Shown here piece by piece: positions 32,606 through 41,038 of a stretch of DNA of 51,416 nt. Where the stretch lies: positions 1 through 51,416 of the forward strand of contig BOCB01000004.1 of the NCBI GenBank assembly GCA_026002695.1, written 5' to 3'. The stretch's first letter is position 1. Every line of letters begins with the position of its first letter. The notes beneath the pieces are model-generated. The model saw nothing but the letters and a program-made list of their open reading frames with translations. It was not told the origin of the DNA and ran no database searches. The translations under genes were made by a program, and so were the position numbers. The DNA is from Synergistales bacterium (GTDB lineage: Bacteria > Synergistota > Synergistia > Synergistales > Synergistaceae).

Positions 32606-34588
32606 ATGAATAAAATAAGGGTATACGAGCTTGCGAAACTTCTCGGAAAGAACAACTCCGAGCTGATAAACGTGCTCAGGGAGATGGGTGTTGAGGTAAA
32701 GTCACACTCCAGCTCCATAGACATGGATATCGCACAGCGCGTCGAAGAATCGGTCAAAAAAGAAACCGCCGCCGCGAGTGAACCGGCAAAGGAGGGCGGA
32801 ACTTTGTACATCTCGGCTTCCGATTCAGTCGGTGACATCGCCGTCAAGGCAGGCAAAAAAGGCGCGGAATTTGTCAGGATATTGGTTGAAAAGGGTTTTA
32901 TGATACCCTTAAGCGGAGTACCCGATGAAAGCGCTCTCGCGGTTTTGTCGGCCGCCATAGGGAGCGAGATAGTGAGGGAGGCGAAGCCGGAGCCGCCGGA
33001 AGTTAAGGCCGAACCCGCCCGCGAAAAGAAGTCCGGCGGAAAGAAGAGCGCATCGTCATCCGCGTCCGGTGAACTGAAGCCGAGGGCGCCGATAGTTACC
33101 GTGATGGGGCACGTTGATCACGGCAAGACCACTCTGCTCGACTTCATCCGCAAGACTCGAGTTACCGACGGCGAGGCGGGCGGCATAACACAGCACATAG
33201 GCGCTTACAAGGTCAACTATAACGGACATGAGATAGTATTCTTGGACACGCCGGGACACGCGGCGTTCACGGCAATGCGCGCGCGCGGCGCGGGCGTTAC
33301 GGACATAGCCATACTCGTCGTAGCGGCTGACGACGGCGTGATGCCTCAGACGCTCGAAGCCTTGAACCACGCGAAGGCTGCCTCCGTTCCGATAATCGTC
33401 GCGATAAACAAGGTGGACAGACCGGACGCGAATCCTGAGAAAGTGCGCCAACAGCTCTCCGATTACGGCCTTGTTCCGGAGGAGTGGGGCGGGGACGCGA
33501 TCATGGTGGATGTCGCGGCCAAGGCCGGCGCCGGCGTCGACCAGCTTCTTGAGATGGTTCTGCTCGTATCGGAGATGGCCGAGCTCAAGGCGTCGCACAC
33601 CGCGCCGGTGGAGGGCGTAGTCATAGAGGCCAACCTCGACAAGGGCAAGGGCCCGGTCGCCACGATAATGGTTCAGCAAGGCACACTTCACCGCGGCAGC
33701 ATTATAGCCACCCAGACCTCTTGGGGCAAGATAAGGGCGATGTTCGACGACACCGGCAAGGCTGTCGACTCCGCCGGCCCGAGTACGCCGATCGAGGTTC
33801 TCGGCCTCGAAAACGTGCCGATGCCTGGCGAGGAGTTCCATCTCATATCGTCGGAGCGCGAGGCGCGCGATATTGTGAGCGAATCTTCGAGAAAGGACCA
33901 GGATCGCATGAAGGCTCGCGGTCACCTGACGCTCGAGGAGATGTACGATCAAATGCAGACCGTGGAAGCCCCTCAGCTGAACATCGTGCTGAAGTGCGAC
34001 GTTCAGGGCTCGCTTGAGGCGTTCCATTCCACGCTTATGAAGATGAGCTCGGACGACGTGGGCATCAACATCGTTCACGAGGGTGTAGGCAGAATATCCG
34101 AGTCGGACGTTACGCTCGCGACAGTCTCCGACGCCATAATTATCGGCTTCAACGTGAGGCCGGACGCCAACGCCAAGAAGCTGAGCGAAGCCGAGAACGT
34201 GCAAATAAGGATGTACAGCGTCATCTACGACATGCAGGAGGACGTGAAAGCCGCGCTCGAAGGCATGCTGGCTCCGACACTGCGCGAGAACACGGTCGGT
34301 CAGGCGGAGATCAGGGCGTCCTTCAAGCTGCCTAAGATAGGTAAGATAGCCGGCTGCTTCGTACAGGAGGGAACGGTAAAGCGCAGTTTGAAGACGCGCA
34401 TAGTCCGCGACGGAGTCGTCATATGGGAAGGCAGCCTGTCGGGGCTGCGGCACTTCAAGGAGGATGTGCGCGAGATAGCGGCGGGCAACGAGTGCGGCAT
34501 GAGCTTCTCCGGCTTCCAGGACTTCCGCGACGGCGATATAGTGGAAGCATACGAGGTACTCTCGGAAAAGAAGCTGTTAGATATATAA
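32606..34588 (+). CDS. infB: Translation initiation factor IF-2
   Basis: This 660-residue GTPase brings initiator tRNA to the 30S subunit. The IF2 N-terminal motif is IRVYELAKLLGKNNSELINVL. A short charged linker follows (about 125-160). G motifs are GHVDHGKT (168-175), GGITQHIGAY, DTPGHAAF and NKVD. Domains II, III and IV follow, with GVGRISESDVTLA in domain III. The long N-terminal linker of larger IF-2 proteins is reduced. Its TAA overlaps an ATG (TAATG) of a 33-codon frame into the following repeat, which I do not consider a gene. Confidence 0.97.
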   Translation: MNKIRVYELAKLLGKNNSELINVLREMGVEVKSHSSSIDMDIAQRVEESVKKETAAASEPAKEGGTLYISASDSVGDIAVKAGKKGAEFVRILVEKGFMIPLSGVPDESALAVLSAAIGSEIVREAKPEPPEVKAEPAREKKSGGKKSASSSASGELKPRAPIVTVMGHVDHGKTTLLDFIRKTRVTDGEAGGITQHIGAYKVNYNGHEIVFLDTPGHAAFTAMRARGAGVTDIAILVVAADDGVMPQTLEALNHAKAASVPIIVAINKVDRPDANPEKVRQQLSDYGLVPEEWGGDAIMVDVAAKAGAGVDQLLEMVLLVSEMAELKASHTAPVEGVVIEANLDKGKGPVATIMVQQGTLHRGSIIATQTSWGKIRAMFDDTGKAVDSAGPSTPIEVLGLENVPMPGEEFHLISSEREARDIVSESSRKDQDRMKARGHLTLEEMYDQMQTVEAPQLNIVLKCDVQGSLEAFHSTLMKMSSDDVGINIVHEGVGRISESDVTLATVSDAIIIGFNVRPDANAKKLSEAENVQIRMYSVIYDMQEDVKAALEGMLAPTLRENTVGQAEIRASFKLPKIGKIAGCFVQEGTVKRSLKTRIVRDGVVIWEGSLSGLRHFKEDVREIAAGNECGMSFSGFQDFRDGDIVEAYEVLSEKKLLDI

Positions 34589-34616
34589 TGTCTGAATACA
34601 AAAGAATTTTCATAGC

Positions 34617-34678
34617 GGAAGGTCCGGGGAACTCAGTTCCCCGGTTGGGGAGTGGGGGCAGCGTCCCCGCGGTCTTAA
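34617..34678. repeat. Dispersed repeat family 2 copy, reversed, between infB and ylxP
   Basis: GGTCCGGGGAACTCAGTTCC, then CCGGTTGGGGAGTGGGGGCA and GCGTCCCCGCGGTCTTA. It contains the hairpin GGGGAACTCAGTTCCCC. Its reverse complement resembles the copy before pheS (AAGACCG, then CCCCACTCCCC). It interrupts the otherwise tight operon. Confidence 0.5.
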
Positions 34679-34688
34679 TCATTTATTG

Positions 34689-35063
34689 ATGACCCCTTGG
34701 ATTGGGATCGCTCTGTTCTCCATAAGGATACAGGGCGCGTCGAGTTTGAAGGACAGGCGGATGGTTGTGCGCTCCCTTTTGGACAGGGCACGGAGGTCTT
34801 GCAATACATCGGCGGCTGATCTTGGGCCTGATGGTTGTTGGGACAGGGCTGACGTCGCTTTTTCCTGCGTCGGCTCGTCGCGTTCCGAGGTGGAGCAGAG
34901 GTTGCGCGCGGTATCCCAGCTGACAGGCAAGGGCGAGGATGACGGGGAATTCGAGATTTTTTACATGAACCACGAGGTGTTTTTATATGACGACATACAG
35001 AATAGAGCGCCTGAACAGGGAATTTCTGCGCCTGATAGCGGAGCTGCTGGCGAAAGAGGTTAA
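34689..35063 (+). CDS. ylxP: YlxP family protein (DUF503)
   Basis: This 124-residue protein matches DUF503: IGIALFSIRIQGASSLKDRRMVVRSLLDRARR, a central SAADLG and SEVEQRLRAVSQL, then FEIFYMNHEVF. YlxP lies before rbfA in many nusA-infB operons; its function is unknown. It starts at ATG 34689 (or TTG 34686) without a recognisable ribosome binding site, right after a dispersed repeat. Its last 25 codons overlap rbfA and are probably unconstrained. Translation may depend on coupling. Confidence 0.75.
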   Translation: MTPWIGIALFSIRIQGASSLKDRRMVVRSLLDRARRSCNTSAADLGPDGCWDRADVAFSCVGSSRSEVEQRLRAVSQLTGKGEDDGEFEIFYMNHEVFLYDDIQNRAPEQGISAPDSGAAGERG

Positions 35064-35334
35064 GAACGACGCGGCGCGCGAGGCCGTGCTGACGAGCGTT
35101 GACTGCTCGCGCGACCTGAGCCACGCGAAAATTTATTATACCCTTATAGACGACGCGGCAAAGGAGAGGACGGCATCGGCCCTTGAGATTGTCAAGGGCA
35201 GGATTCGCGGCCGCCTCGGCAAGGAAATGCACATAAGGCAGATACCGGAGCTTCATTTTATATACGATGAATCCGAGAAGCGAGCGAGAACCATGGACGC
35301 GCTCATAGACAAGGTTATCGGTAAGCGGCCATAA
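34987..35334 (+). CDS. rbfA: Ribosome-binding factor A
   Basis: This 115-residue cold-shock factor matures 16S rRNA in the 30S subunit. It has the KH-like fold pattern YRIERLNREFLRLIAELLAKEVKN, then LTSVDCSRDLSHAKIYYTL and ending IPELHFIYDESEKRA. It overlaps ylxP by 77 bp, and nrnA starts one base after its stop. Length is normal. Confidence 0.95.
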   Translation: MTTYRIERLNREFLRLIAELLAKEVKNDAAREAVLTSVDCSRDLSHAKIYYTLIDDAAKERTASALEIVKGRIRGRLGKEMHIRQIPELHFIYDESEKRARTMDALIDKVIGKRP

Positions 35335-35335
35335 A

Positions 35336-36337
35336 ATGGACGAAGCGCGGGAAATCAGACAAATTTTGGATGTGATGTCCGGCAAAGACAAATGGCTCGT
35401 TCTGGCGCACACGAAACCCGACGGGGATACGTGCGGCTGCGCGTCGGCCATAGCCAAGTTCGGCATGAGAATAGGCAAAGAGGTTACGGTGGGATGCACA
35501 GACCCTCCGCCTCCGATTTATACTTTTTTGTTCGAAGATATAGACTGCCGCGAGATGGAGAGCCTCTCGGACGAATTCACGAATGCCGGCTGCCTGATTA
35601 TATGCGTGGACACGAGCAACACCGAGCGCGCCGTCGGCGGAATTTCGGAGGCCGCTTCGCGCTGTGAAATTATAAACATCGACCATCACTCCGACAACTC
35701 CAAATACGGCAGCATTAACTGGATCGACTCACACGCTTCGGCAACCGGAGAGATGATCACCGAACTTCTGTCGGCATCCGAGTGGGGCATCGCGAAGAGT
35801 GAGGCCGATTCGTTGTACGTAGCCATAGTAACCGACAACGGGCATTTCAGATTCTCCTCGACATCGGCGCGGAGTCACGAGTGCGCGATAAAGCTGATAA
35901 ACGCCGGAATATCCCTGAACGCGATCGACTGCGAACTCGACGCCACCTTGTCCACTAACGCTCTGAAGCTGATGGCTCGCGCCTTTTCCCGCACGGAGAC
36001 ATTCGCCGACGGGCTGTGCGCGCTCTTCTGGCTCTCACAAAAGGACTTCACCGAGACGAACACCACTCGGAACGACAAGGAGAATATCGTAAACGTCCTC
36101 CTGCGCATAAAGGGCGTCCAGATTGCCGCGATGTGCAGCGAGCAGGACGACGGCGTGAGGGTAAATCTGCGCGCGCGCGTGCCGTTCTCGGTTCACGATA
36201 TAGCCGCGCGCTTCGGCGGAGGCGGCCACCCTCTCGCCTCAGGCTGCACAATAAAAACGCCTCTGCCGGACGCGCTCTCTCTGCTCCGTGATGAAATGAC
36301 AAGATATGCGGCGCCCGGCGTTCATAATAATAAATAA
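35336..36337 (+). CDS. nrnA: DHH/DHHA1 phosphoesterase (NrnA-type oligoribonuclease/pAp phosphatase)
   Basis: This 333-residue enzyme degrades short oligoribonucleotides and pAp. Motifs: AHTKPDGDTCGCASAI (metal motif I), VDTSN, the IDHHSDN (DHH) motif, and the C-terminal DHHA1 motif FGGGGHPLASG. It is common next to rbfA and truB. It overlaps truB by 32 bp. Confidence 0.92.
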   Translation: MDEAREIRQILDVMSGKDKWLVLAHTKPDGDTCGCASAIAKFGMRIGKEVTVGCTDPPPPIYTFLFEDIDCREMESLSDEFTNAGCLIICVDTSNTERAVGGISEAASRCEIINIDHHSDNSKYGSINWIDSHASATGEMITELLSASEWGIAKSEADSLYVAIVTDNGHFRFSSTSARSHECAIKLINAGISLNAIDCELDATLSTNALKLMARAFSRTETFADGLCALFWLSQKDFTETNTTRNDKENIVNVLLRIKGVQIAAMCSEQDDGVRVNLRARVPFSVHDIAARFGGGGHPLASGCTIKTPLPDALSLLRDEMTRYAAPGVHNNK

Positions 36338-37247
36338 ACCCGTCGGCGAAAGAAGCACCTCGTGCGTCGAGAACGTCCGCCGCGCGCTGGGGCGGGGCGT
36401 CAAGGCAGGCCACGGCGGCACGCTCGACTCCTCGGCTTCCGGCGTACTGGTGCTCTTGGTATATGGCTCAACGCGCCTCAGCGGCGTTGTCATGAGTATG
36501 CCCAAGGTATACAGGACCGTCGTCAGGCTCGGCTTCGAGACCACGACGTGCGACTACGACGGCGAAAAAATCATATCCGAATTTCCAAATCGGCCTGAAG
36601 ACGTGCGCGAGGAGGATATGGACTCGGCGCTTTTTTCGTTTATCGGCTGGCGGATGCAATATCCCCCCAAAGTGTCAGCCGTACACGTAAACGGCAGGAG
36701 GGCGCACGATATATTCCGCGCCGGAGGCGACCCCGACATAGAGCCGAGGCCGGTGTTCATCGAGAGCATAGAGCGTCTCGGCAAAATATCCGAAGGCTGC
36801 GCCGAGCTGCGCGTATCGTGCGGCAAAGGCACGTATATCAGGAGCATAGCGCGGGACTTGGGGCGCTCTCTCGGCTGCGGCGCGCATATAGCCTCCCTCG
36901 TCCGCGAGAGAGTCGGCGTGTTCGATTTGAACGAGGCGCTGCGATATGACAGTAAATACCCGCCGAGCCGCGCGGAGCTGATCGGAGCCCTGCGCGGCCT
37001 CGATATATTGGAGAACTTTCTGCCCTCGTACACATTGCCGGGGGCCGGAAGCAGAGCTCTGTCGAACGGCATCGCCGTCAGATTCTCAGACGCCGAGAGG
37101 CGGAGCTTCGGCAGCTTCCCGCCGCGCGGGGAAGTATCGTTCACCGGGGAAGACTTCTTCTCGGTGGCTCACATGGAAAGGCGCGGCAGCCTCACTTACG
37201 CCGTGCCGGACATAAACATAAAATACGAAAGCCCCCCCTCGCCGTGA
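36306..37247 (+). CDS. truB: tRNA pseudouridine-55 synthase
   Basis: This 313-residue enzyme makes pseudouridine 55 in the T loop. The catalytic motif is GHGGTLDSSASGVL (Asp in GTLD). INKPVGERSTSCVENVRR near the N-terminus and GTYIRSIARDLG further on are typical. A C-terminal PUA-like domain is present from about residue 235. It overlaps nrnA, and its TGA overlaps the GTG start of ribF by 4 bp. Confidence 0.95.
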   Translation: MRRPAFIIINKPVGERSTSCVENVRRALGRGVKAGHGGTLDSSASGVLVLLVYGSTRLSGVVMSMPKVYRTVVRLGFETTTCDYDGEKIISEFPNRPEDVREEDMDSALFSFIGWRMQYPPKVSAVHVNGRRAHDIFRAGGDPDIEPRPVFIESIERLGKISEGCAELRVSCGKGTYIRSIARDLGRSLGCGAHIASLVRERVGVFDLNEALRYDSKYPPSRAELIGALRGLDILENFLPSYTLPGAGSRALSNGIAVRFSDAERRSFGSFPPRGEVSFTGEDFFSVAHMERRGSLTYAVPDINIKYESPPSP

Positions 37248-38179
37248 TAGCGGCCATAGGAGCCTTCGACGGCTTTCACCTCGGACACCGCGCGCTGCTT
37301 AACGGCGCGTCTCGCAGGGCGGAGCTCGTTGGCGAGGCGTGGTGCGTTATTACGTTCGAAAACCACCCTGACAAGCTGTTCATGAAAAACGGGGACGGTT
37401 TCAAATATCTGTTCGGCCCTCCTGAGCAATCCGCGCTCGAAAAGCTCTTCGCGATACCGACGGTTCACAGGATAGCCTTCACTGAGAACACTGCCAACCT
37501 GACGCCGGAGCAGTTCCTCGATTATGTATGGGAGATGTTCGGCGTGGACGGGGTAGTCGTCGGCGAGGACTTCCGCTTCGGCAAGGGAAGAGCCGGCGAT
37601 ACCGATTATCTCAAAGTTGCGTGCGGCGAGCGGGGCTGGTATATAGACGTGATCCCGATGGAGCGCGCGTCAAACGGCGAGCCGATAAGCAGCTCGTCGG
37701 CGCGCAGAGCGGTCAGCCTCGGCAACATGCGTCTCGCGCGGGAGATGCTCGGCTACCCGTTCTTTTACAGGAGCAGGGTCGCGCGCGGCAAGGGACGCGG
37801 CGCAAAGCTCGGCTTTCCGACGGCAAACATCGCGCTCGACTGTCAGAGGGTCGCGCCGAAGCACGGCGTTTACGCGACGCTCGTTTCACTCGACGGCAAA
37901 TACTTCGCCGGAGCCGCGAACATCGGAATGAACCCGACCTTCGGCGACATAGACGAACCGATCTTCGAGGTCAATCTGCTGGATTGCGAGGCCGACCTCT
38001 ACGATAGGGAGCTGTCCGTATTCCTGTTGGATTACATAAGAGGGGAAAGAAAATTTTCATCGCCCGACGAACTGCGAAACCAGATAGCCCGCGACATAGA
38101 GTCGATAAAGAACACGGCCCGCGCCGCGATGGAGCATAGCGGCGAGCTGTGGGAGAGATTTTCGGAGATTTTTGATTGA
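37244..38179 (+). CDS. ribF: Bifunctional riboflavin kinase / FAD synthetase
   Basis: This 311-residue protein phosphorylates riboflavin to FMN and adenylylates it to FAD. The N-terminal adenylyltransferase has AIGAFDGFHLGHRALL (HxGH motif), FENHPDKLF, VVGEDFRFGKGRAGD and ISSSSARRAVSLG. The C-terminal kinase has GRGAKLGFPTANIA and the GMNPTFGD / EVNLLD region. It starts at GTG 37244, overlapping truB by 4 bp, and closes the operon before rnpB. Confidence 0.95.
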   Translation: MIAAIGAFDGFHLGHRALLNGASRRAELVGEAWCVITFENHPDKLFMKNGDGFKYLFGPPEQSALEKLFAIPTVHRIAFTENTANLTPEQFLDYVWEMFGVDGVVVGEDFRFGKGRAGDTDYLKVACGERGWYIDVIPMERASNGEPISSSSARRAVSLGNMRLAREMLGYPFFYRSRVARGKGRGAKLGFPTANIALDCQRVAPKHGVYATLVSLDGKYFAGAANIGMNPTFGDIDEPIFEVNLLDCEADLYDRELSVFLLDYIRGERKFSSPDELRNQIARDIESIKNTARAAMEHSGELWERFSEIFD

Positions 38180-38232
38180 CACTCCCGCTATTGTAAAGAA
38201 ATACCGATTTAATCTCAGAACGATAGAACCCC

Positions 38233-38248
38233 TATAATATGCTACAAT
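38233..38248 (+). promoter_or_regulatory. -10 candidates for rnpB
   Basis: TATAAT (38233-38238) and TACAAT (38243-38248). The second would place the transcript start about at 38255, where the P1 stem of rnpB begins. No clear -35 is seen at normal spacing. Confidence 0.5.
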
Positions 38249-38255
38249 CTTACTT

Positions 38256-38576
38256 GAAGGAAGTGTCTCATCCAGTCGCTGTCATTTTTGACGGAGGAAA
38301 GTCCGGGCTCCATAGGGCAGGGTGCAGGATTAACGCCTGTGGGCGCGAGCCCAAGGAAAGCGCCACAGAAAATATACCGCCCCGCGCGAAAGCCGGGGTA
38401 AGGGTGAAAAGGCGAGGTAAGAGCTCACCGGACGCGCGGCGACGCGCGTGCCCGGCAAGCCCCACCCGGAGCAAGGCCGAATAGGGGAGGACGAGGCTGC
38501 CCGCTGACTCCCGGGTACGGCCGCTGAGATAAATGACTGGGCACGACAGAACCCGGCTTACGAGGCGCTTCCTTCG
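38256..38576 (+). ncRNA. rnpB: RNase P RNA (M1 RNA, bacterial type A)
   Basis: The catalytic RNA that trims tRNA 5' leaders. The ends pair in P1 (GAAGGAAG at 38256 with CTTCCTTC at 38568-38575). Conserved core blocks are GAGGAAAGTCCGGGCTCCAT, the GAAAGCGCCACAGAAAATAT block with CCGCC after it, GGTAAGGGTGAAAAGGCGAG continuing GTAAGAGCTCACCG, and at the 3' side AAATGACTGGGCACGACAGA followed by ACCCGGCTTACGAG. It lies just downstream of ribF. Ends are inferred from P1 pairing. Confidence 0.97.
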
Positions 38577-38587
38577 TAAAAACCTGA

Positions 38588-38615
38588 ACGGGCGACCGGG
38601 GGCGGTCACCCCTAC
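38588..38615. repeat. Palindromic repeat copy (GGGCGACC/GGTCACCC)
   Basis: ACGGGCGACCGGGGGCGGTC then ACCCCTAC. It lies between rnpB and the M20 amidohydrolase gene and might act as the rnpB 3' hairpin. Confidence 0.75.
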
Positions 38616-38632
38616 CAAAGGGGAAATCAATC

Positions 38633-39772
38633 TTGGACAAAAATTTATTGCAAAATAAACTCGAAGAATACTTCGCATGGTTTCACAGCCACCCCGAGCT
38701 GTCGTGGGAAGAGCGCGAGACGAGCGCGCGCATACGCGGTATTCTCACGGATACAGGTATTCGCGCGAAGGATTCGCGCCTTGACACGGGAGTCATCGCC
38801 GAAATCGGGGGCTCTCGCCCGGGCAGGACAATAGCGTTGCGGGCCGACATAGACGCGCTTCCCATAACCGAGGCAAGCGGATCTCCTTACACTTCGCTGA
38901 ACGGCGGCAGGATGCACGCGTGCGGACATGATTTTCACACCACGGCTCTCCTTGGCGCGGCGGCGTTGCTTTATGAACGGCGGGCGTCGCTTGCCGGAAC
39001 GGTGCGGCTCCTCTTCCAGCCCGCCGAGGAAGACGGCGGCGGCGCGCGAAAAATAATAGAAGCCGGCGGCATGGAGGAAGTGAGCGAGGTATACGGCCTT
39101 CATGTTCACGCGGAAAATGCCCCCGGAGTTATCGCTCTCTGCGCAGGAGCAGACCACGCGTCCGTCGACAGGTTCCGCCTTCACATAAAGGGCAGGGGCG
39201 GACACGCGGCCCGCCCGCACGATTGCGCCGACCCGATAGTCGCGCTGGCTCAGTTCATAAATGCCGCTCAATGCGTCGTCTCGCGCCTCACCAACCCGTT
39301 CGACAGGGCAGTATTAAGCGTTACGCGCGTCACCTCCGGCAATACGTGGAACGTAATACCGGACGAGGCTTTCGCCGAGGGTACGCTTCGCACTCTCGAC
39401 ATCGGCACGAGGGAAAGAGCCCTCCGCCGCCTCTCGGACATATGCGAGGCAGCCAGCATCTCCTGCGGCGTGCGGGCCGAGATTGAAAACGAGGCTGTTA
39501 CTCTCCCGACCGACAACGACCCCGCTCTGTGCGAGTTCGTCGCCGCAGCGTCGAAGGGACTCGGGCTCGTTACGGAGACCTTAGTGCCCGACATGATCGG
39601 CGAGGATTTCGCGTACTATCAGCGAATTGCGCCGGGCGTATTCTTCAGCGTCGGAGTCGGAAGCGATTACGCCCTCCATAATCCGTCGTTCCGCGCTGAT
39701 ATATCACCGCTGTCGGACGCTTCGCGGCTCCTTGCGGCCATAGCGGAGAGCAGGGCGGATACCCCGGCTTAA
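38633..39772 (+). CDS. M20 family amidohydrolase (N-acyl amino acid / hippurate hydrolase type)
   Basis: This 379-residue metallo-amidohydrolase of the aminoacylase/hippurate hydrolase group cleaves N-acylated or indole-amino acid conjugates. Metal-site motifs: ALRADIDALPI, MHACGHDFHTTAL, LFQPAEEDGGGA, GLHVH and the closing FFSVGVGSD with LHNPSF. A dimerisation domain lies at about 175-290. It starts at TTG 38633 behind AAAGGGGAAAT. The substrate is not known. The flavodoxin gene starts 2 bp after it ends. Confidence 0.9.
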   Translation: MDKNLLQNKLEEYFAWFHSHPELSWEERETSARIRGILTDTGIRAKDSRLDTGVIAEIGGSRPGRTIALRADIDALPITEASGSPYTSLNGGRMHACGHDFHTTALLGAAALLYERRASLAGTVRLLFQPAEEDGGGARKIIEAGGMEEVSEVYGLHVHAENAPGVIALCAGADHASVDRFRLHIKGRGGHAARPHDCADPIVALAQFINAAQCVVSRLTNPFDRAVLSVTRVTSGNTWNVIPDEAFAEGTLRTLDIGTRERALRRLSDICEAASISCGVRAEIENEAVTLPTDNDPALCEFVAAASKGLGLVTETLVPDMIGEDFAYYQRIAPGVFFSVGVGSDYALHNPSFRADISPLSDASRLLAAIAESRADTPA

Positions 39773-39774
39773 CG

Positions 39775-40197
39775 ATGAAAATCTGCTTGGTCTACTGGTC
39801 GGGGACCGGCAACACTGAGAAAATGGCGGAGCTCATCGCGAAGGGCGCGCGCCTCGCCGGAGCTGAAGTATCCGTCATAAACACCGACGCCGCCCGTCCC
39901 GGCGATATGAGCGGATACGACGTTATAGCCCTCGGCTCCCCCGCGCTCGGCGACGAGGACATAGAGGAGAGCGAAATGTCCCCCTTCGTCACGTCCGTCA
40001 TACCTCTGCTGGCTGAGAAACACGCCGCCCTATTCGGCTCGTGCGGCTGGGGAGACGGTGAATGGCTGAGGTCATGGGCATCGCGCCTTGAAGCAAGCAG
40101 CGTGCATACAGAAGACTGTCTCGCGGTAAAGGAAACGCCTGAGGGAGCGGAAGCCGACAAATGCGCCGAATTTGGAAAACGTTTGGCCGGAAAATAA
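39775..40197 (+). CDS. Flavodoxin
   Basis: This 140-residue FMN-binding electron carrier has the phosphate loop VYWSGTGNTEKMAELIA, then YDVIALGSPALGDEDIEE and FGSCGWGDGEWL, typical of short-chain clostridial-type flavodoxins. It directly follows the M20 gene and is probably co-transcribed. Its redox partner is unknown. Confidence 0.93.
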   Translation: MKICLVYWSGTGNTEKMAELIAKGARLAGAEVSVINTDAARPGDMSGYDVIALGSPALGDEDIEESEMSPFVTSVIPLLAEKHAALFGSCGWGDGEWLRSWASRLEASSVHTEDCLAVKETPEGAEADKCAEFGKRLAGK

Positions 40198-40207
40198 TCG
40201 GTTTACT

Positions 40208-40350
40208 GTAGGGGCGGCAATCTGCCGCCCGTTGATTTTGGTTTTTGTTCGGATTGTTCGGAACAGAACGGCGTTAAAATCCGGAACAACATTGGGATGT
40301 TAAACGCCGTTGATGTATTATAAAAACGGGCGGCGGAATGCCGCCCCTAC
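40208..40350. repeat. Inverted pair of palindromic repeats with a nested inverted repeat
   Basis: The outer palindromes (40208-40232, GTAGGGGCGGC... and 40325-40350, ...GCCGCCCCTAC) face each other. Between them lies a second inverted repeat, AACGGCGTT (about 40269) and AACGCCGTT (about 40303). It lies between the convergent flavodoxin and nitroreductase-like genes and could be a bidirectional terminator. Confidence 0.85.
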
Positions 40351-40351
40351 A

Positions 40352-40996
40352 TCATCTTTTCCCCAGCGGCAGGATTGCCACGGGTATATGTCCTTTTTTG
40401 AGCTTCAGAACCTTGTTCACGCCATCGGCGTTCATCGACACCATGTAGCGCGCCGATATCTTCAGGCTCTCACACGCTAAGTACGCGTTCTGTGCCATTG
40501 CCCCGGTAATATTGTACGCCAGCGCGTTGCCTTCGTTGAGCTTGCCCATCGCGCCGAGGCTGTCCGTGCTCGATACGAACACTAATACGACCGGAGCTTT
40601 CTTCACGAAATTGTCATTGGTAACGTTATTTATGACGTTCCCGTTGGTAACTCCTATCAGTTTATTAGCCTCCGGATCGTAGAGGTAAGCGCTGTCTTTC
40701 ATTACGACGTACACAACCGCGTAGGGCGACAAACCTCCCGCGGTCGGCACCGTCCAGCCATCCCCGTTCCTGTTCTTGCCGGCTGCCGCCCACAATATCG
40801 TGGACAGCTCCTCGTCGGAAATCGCGCCTGCCGGAAAAGCGCCGCGTGTGCCGGACGCCCTGTTCTCTATTGCGGAGAACACACCCATACCGCCGCTCTT
40901 CAAAGGCTTAGGCAGGTTAATATCGGCGCTCGCCGCCGTGGATACAAAGACGCAAAGGCATATCGCGCAGAAAATGAGATTTTTCACACATTTCAA
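40352..40996 (-). CDS. Exported nitroreductase-like protein (SagB/ThcOx type)
   Basis: This 214-residue protein has a signal peptide (CVKNLIFCAICLCVFVSTAASA|D). The mature part has the nitroreductase-family pattern of SagB-type dehydrogenases: SDEELSTILWAAAGKNR, TAGGLSPYAVVYVV, an FVKKAPVVLVF strand and GAMAQNAYLACESL. FMN-dependent oxidoreduction is inferred; an exported location is unusual. I start at TTG 40996 because GGGAGGT lies seven bases upstream; the longer frame adds a proline-rich lead without a site. The neighbours give no pathway. Confidence 0.8.
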   Translation of the reverse strand: MKCVKNLIFCAICLCVFVSTAASADINLPKPLKSGGMGVFSAIENRASGTRGAFPAGAISDEELSTILWAAAGKNRNGDGWTVPTAGGLSPYAVVYVVMKDSAYLYDPEANKLIGVTNGNVINNVTNDNFVKKAPVVLVFVSSTDSLGAMGKLNEGNALAYNITGAMAQNAYLACESLKISARYMVSMNADGVNKVLKLKKGHIPVAILPLGKR

Positions 40997-41010
40997 GAAA
41001 AATACCTCCC

Positions 41011-41036
41011 GTAGGGGCGGCATCCTACCGCCCGTT
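41011..41036. repeat. Palindromic repeat copy (GGCATCCTACC)
   Basis: GTAGGGGCGGCATCCTACCG then CCCGTT, directly upstream of the nitroreductase-like gene on its strand. Confidence 0.8.
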
Positions 41037-41038
41037 CT

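Noticed and set aside
33056..34453. 465-codon open frame on the minus strand opposite infB
   Set aside because: infB is complete and highly conserved here; the antisense product is Arg/His/Val-rich with no motif.
34588..34689. 33-codon frame starting in TAATG at the infB stop
   Set aside because: It reads through a dispersed repeat and has no conserved features; at most a translational-coupling relay to ylxP.
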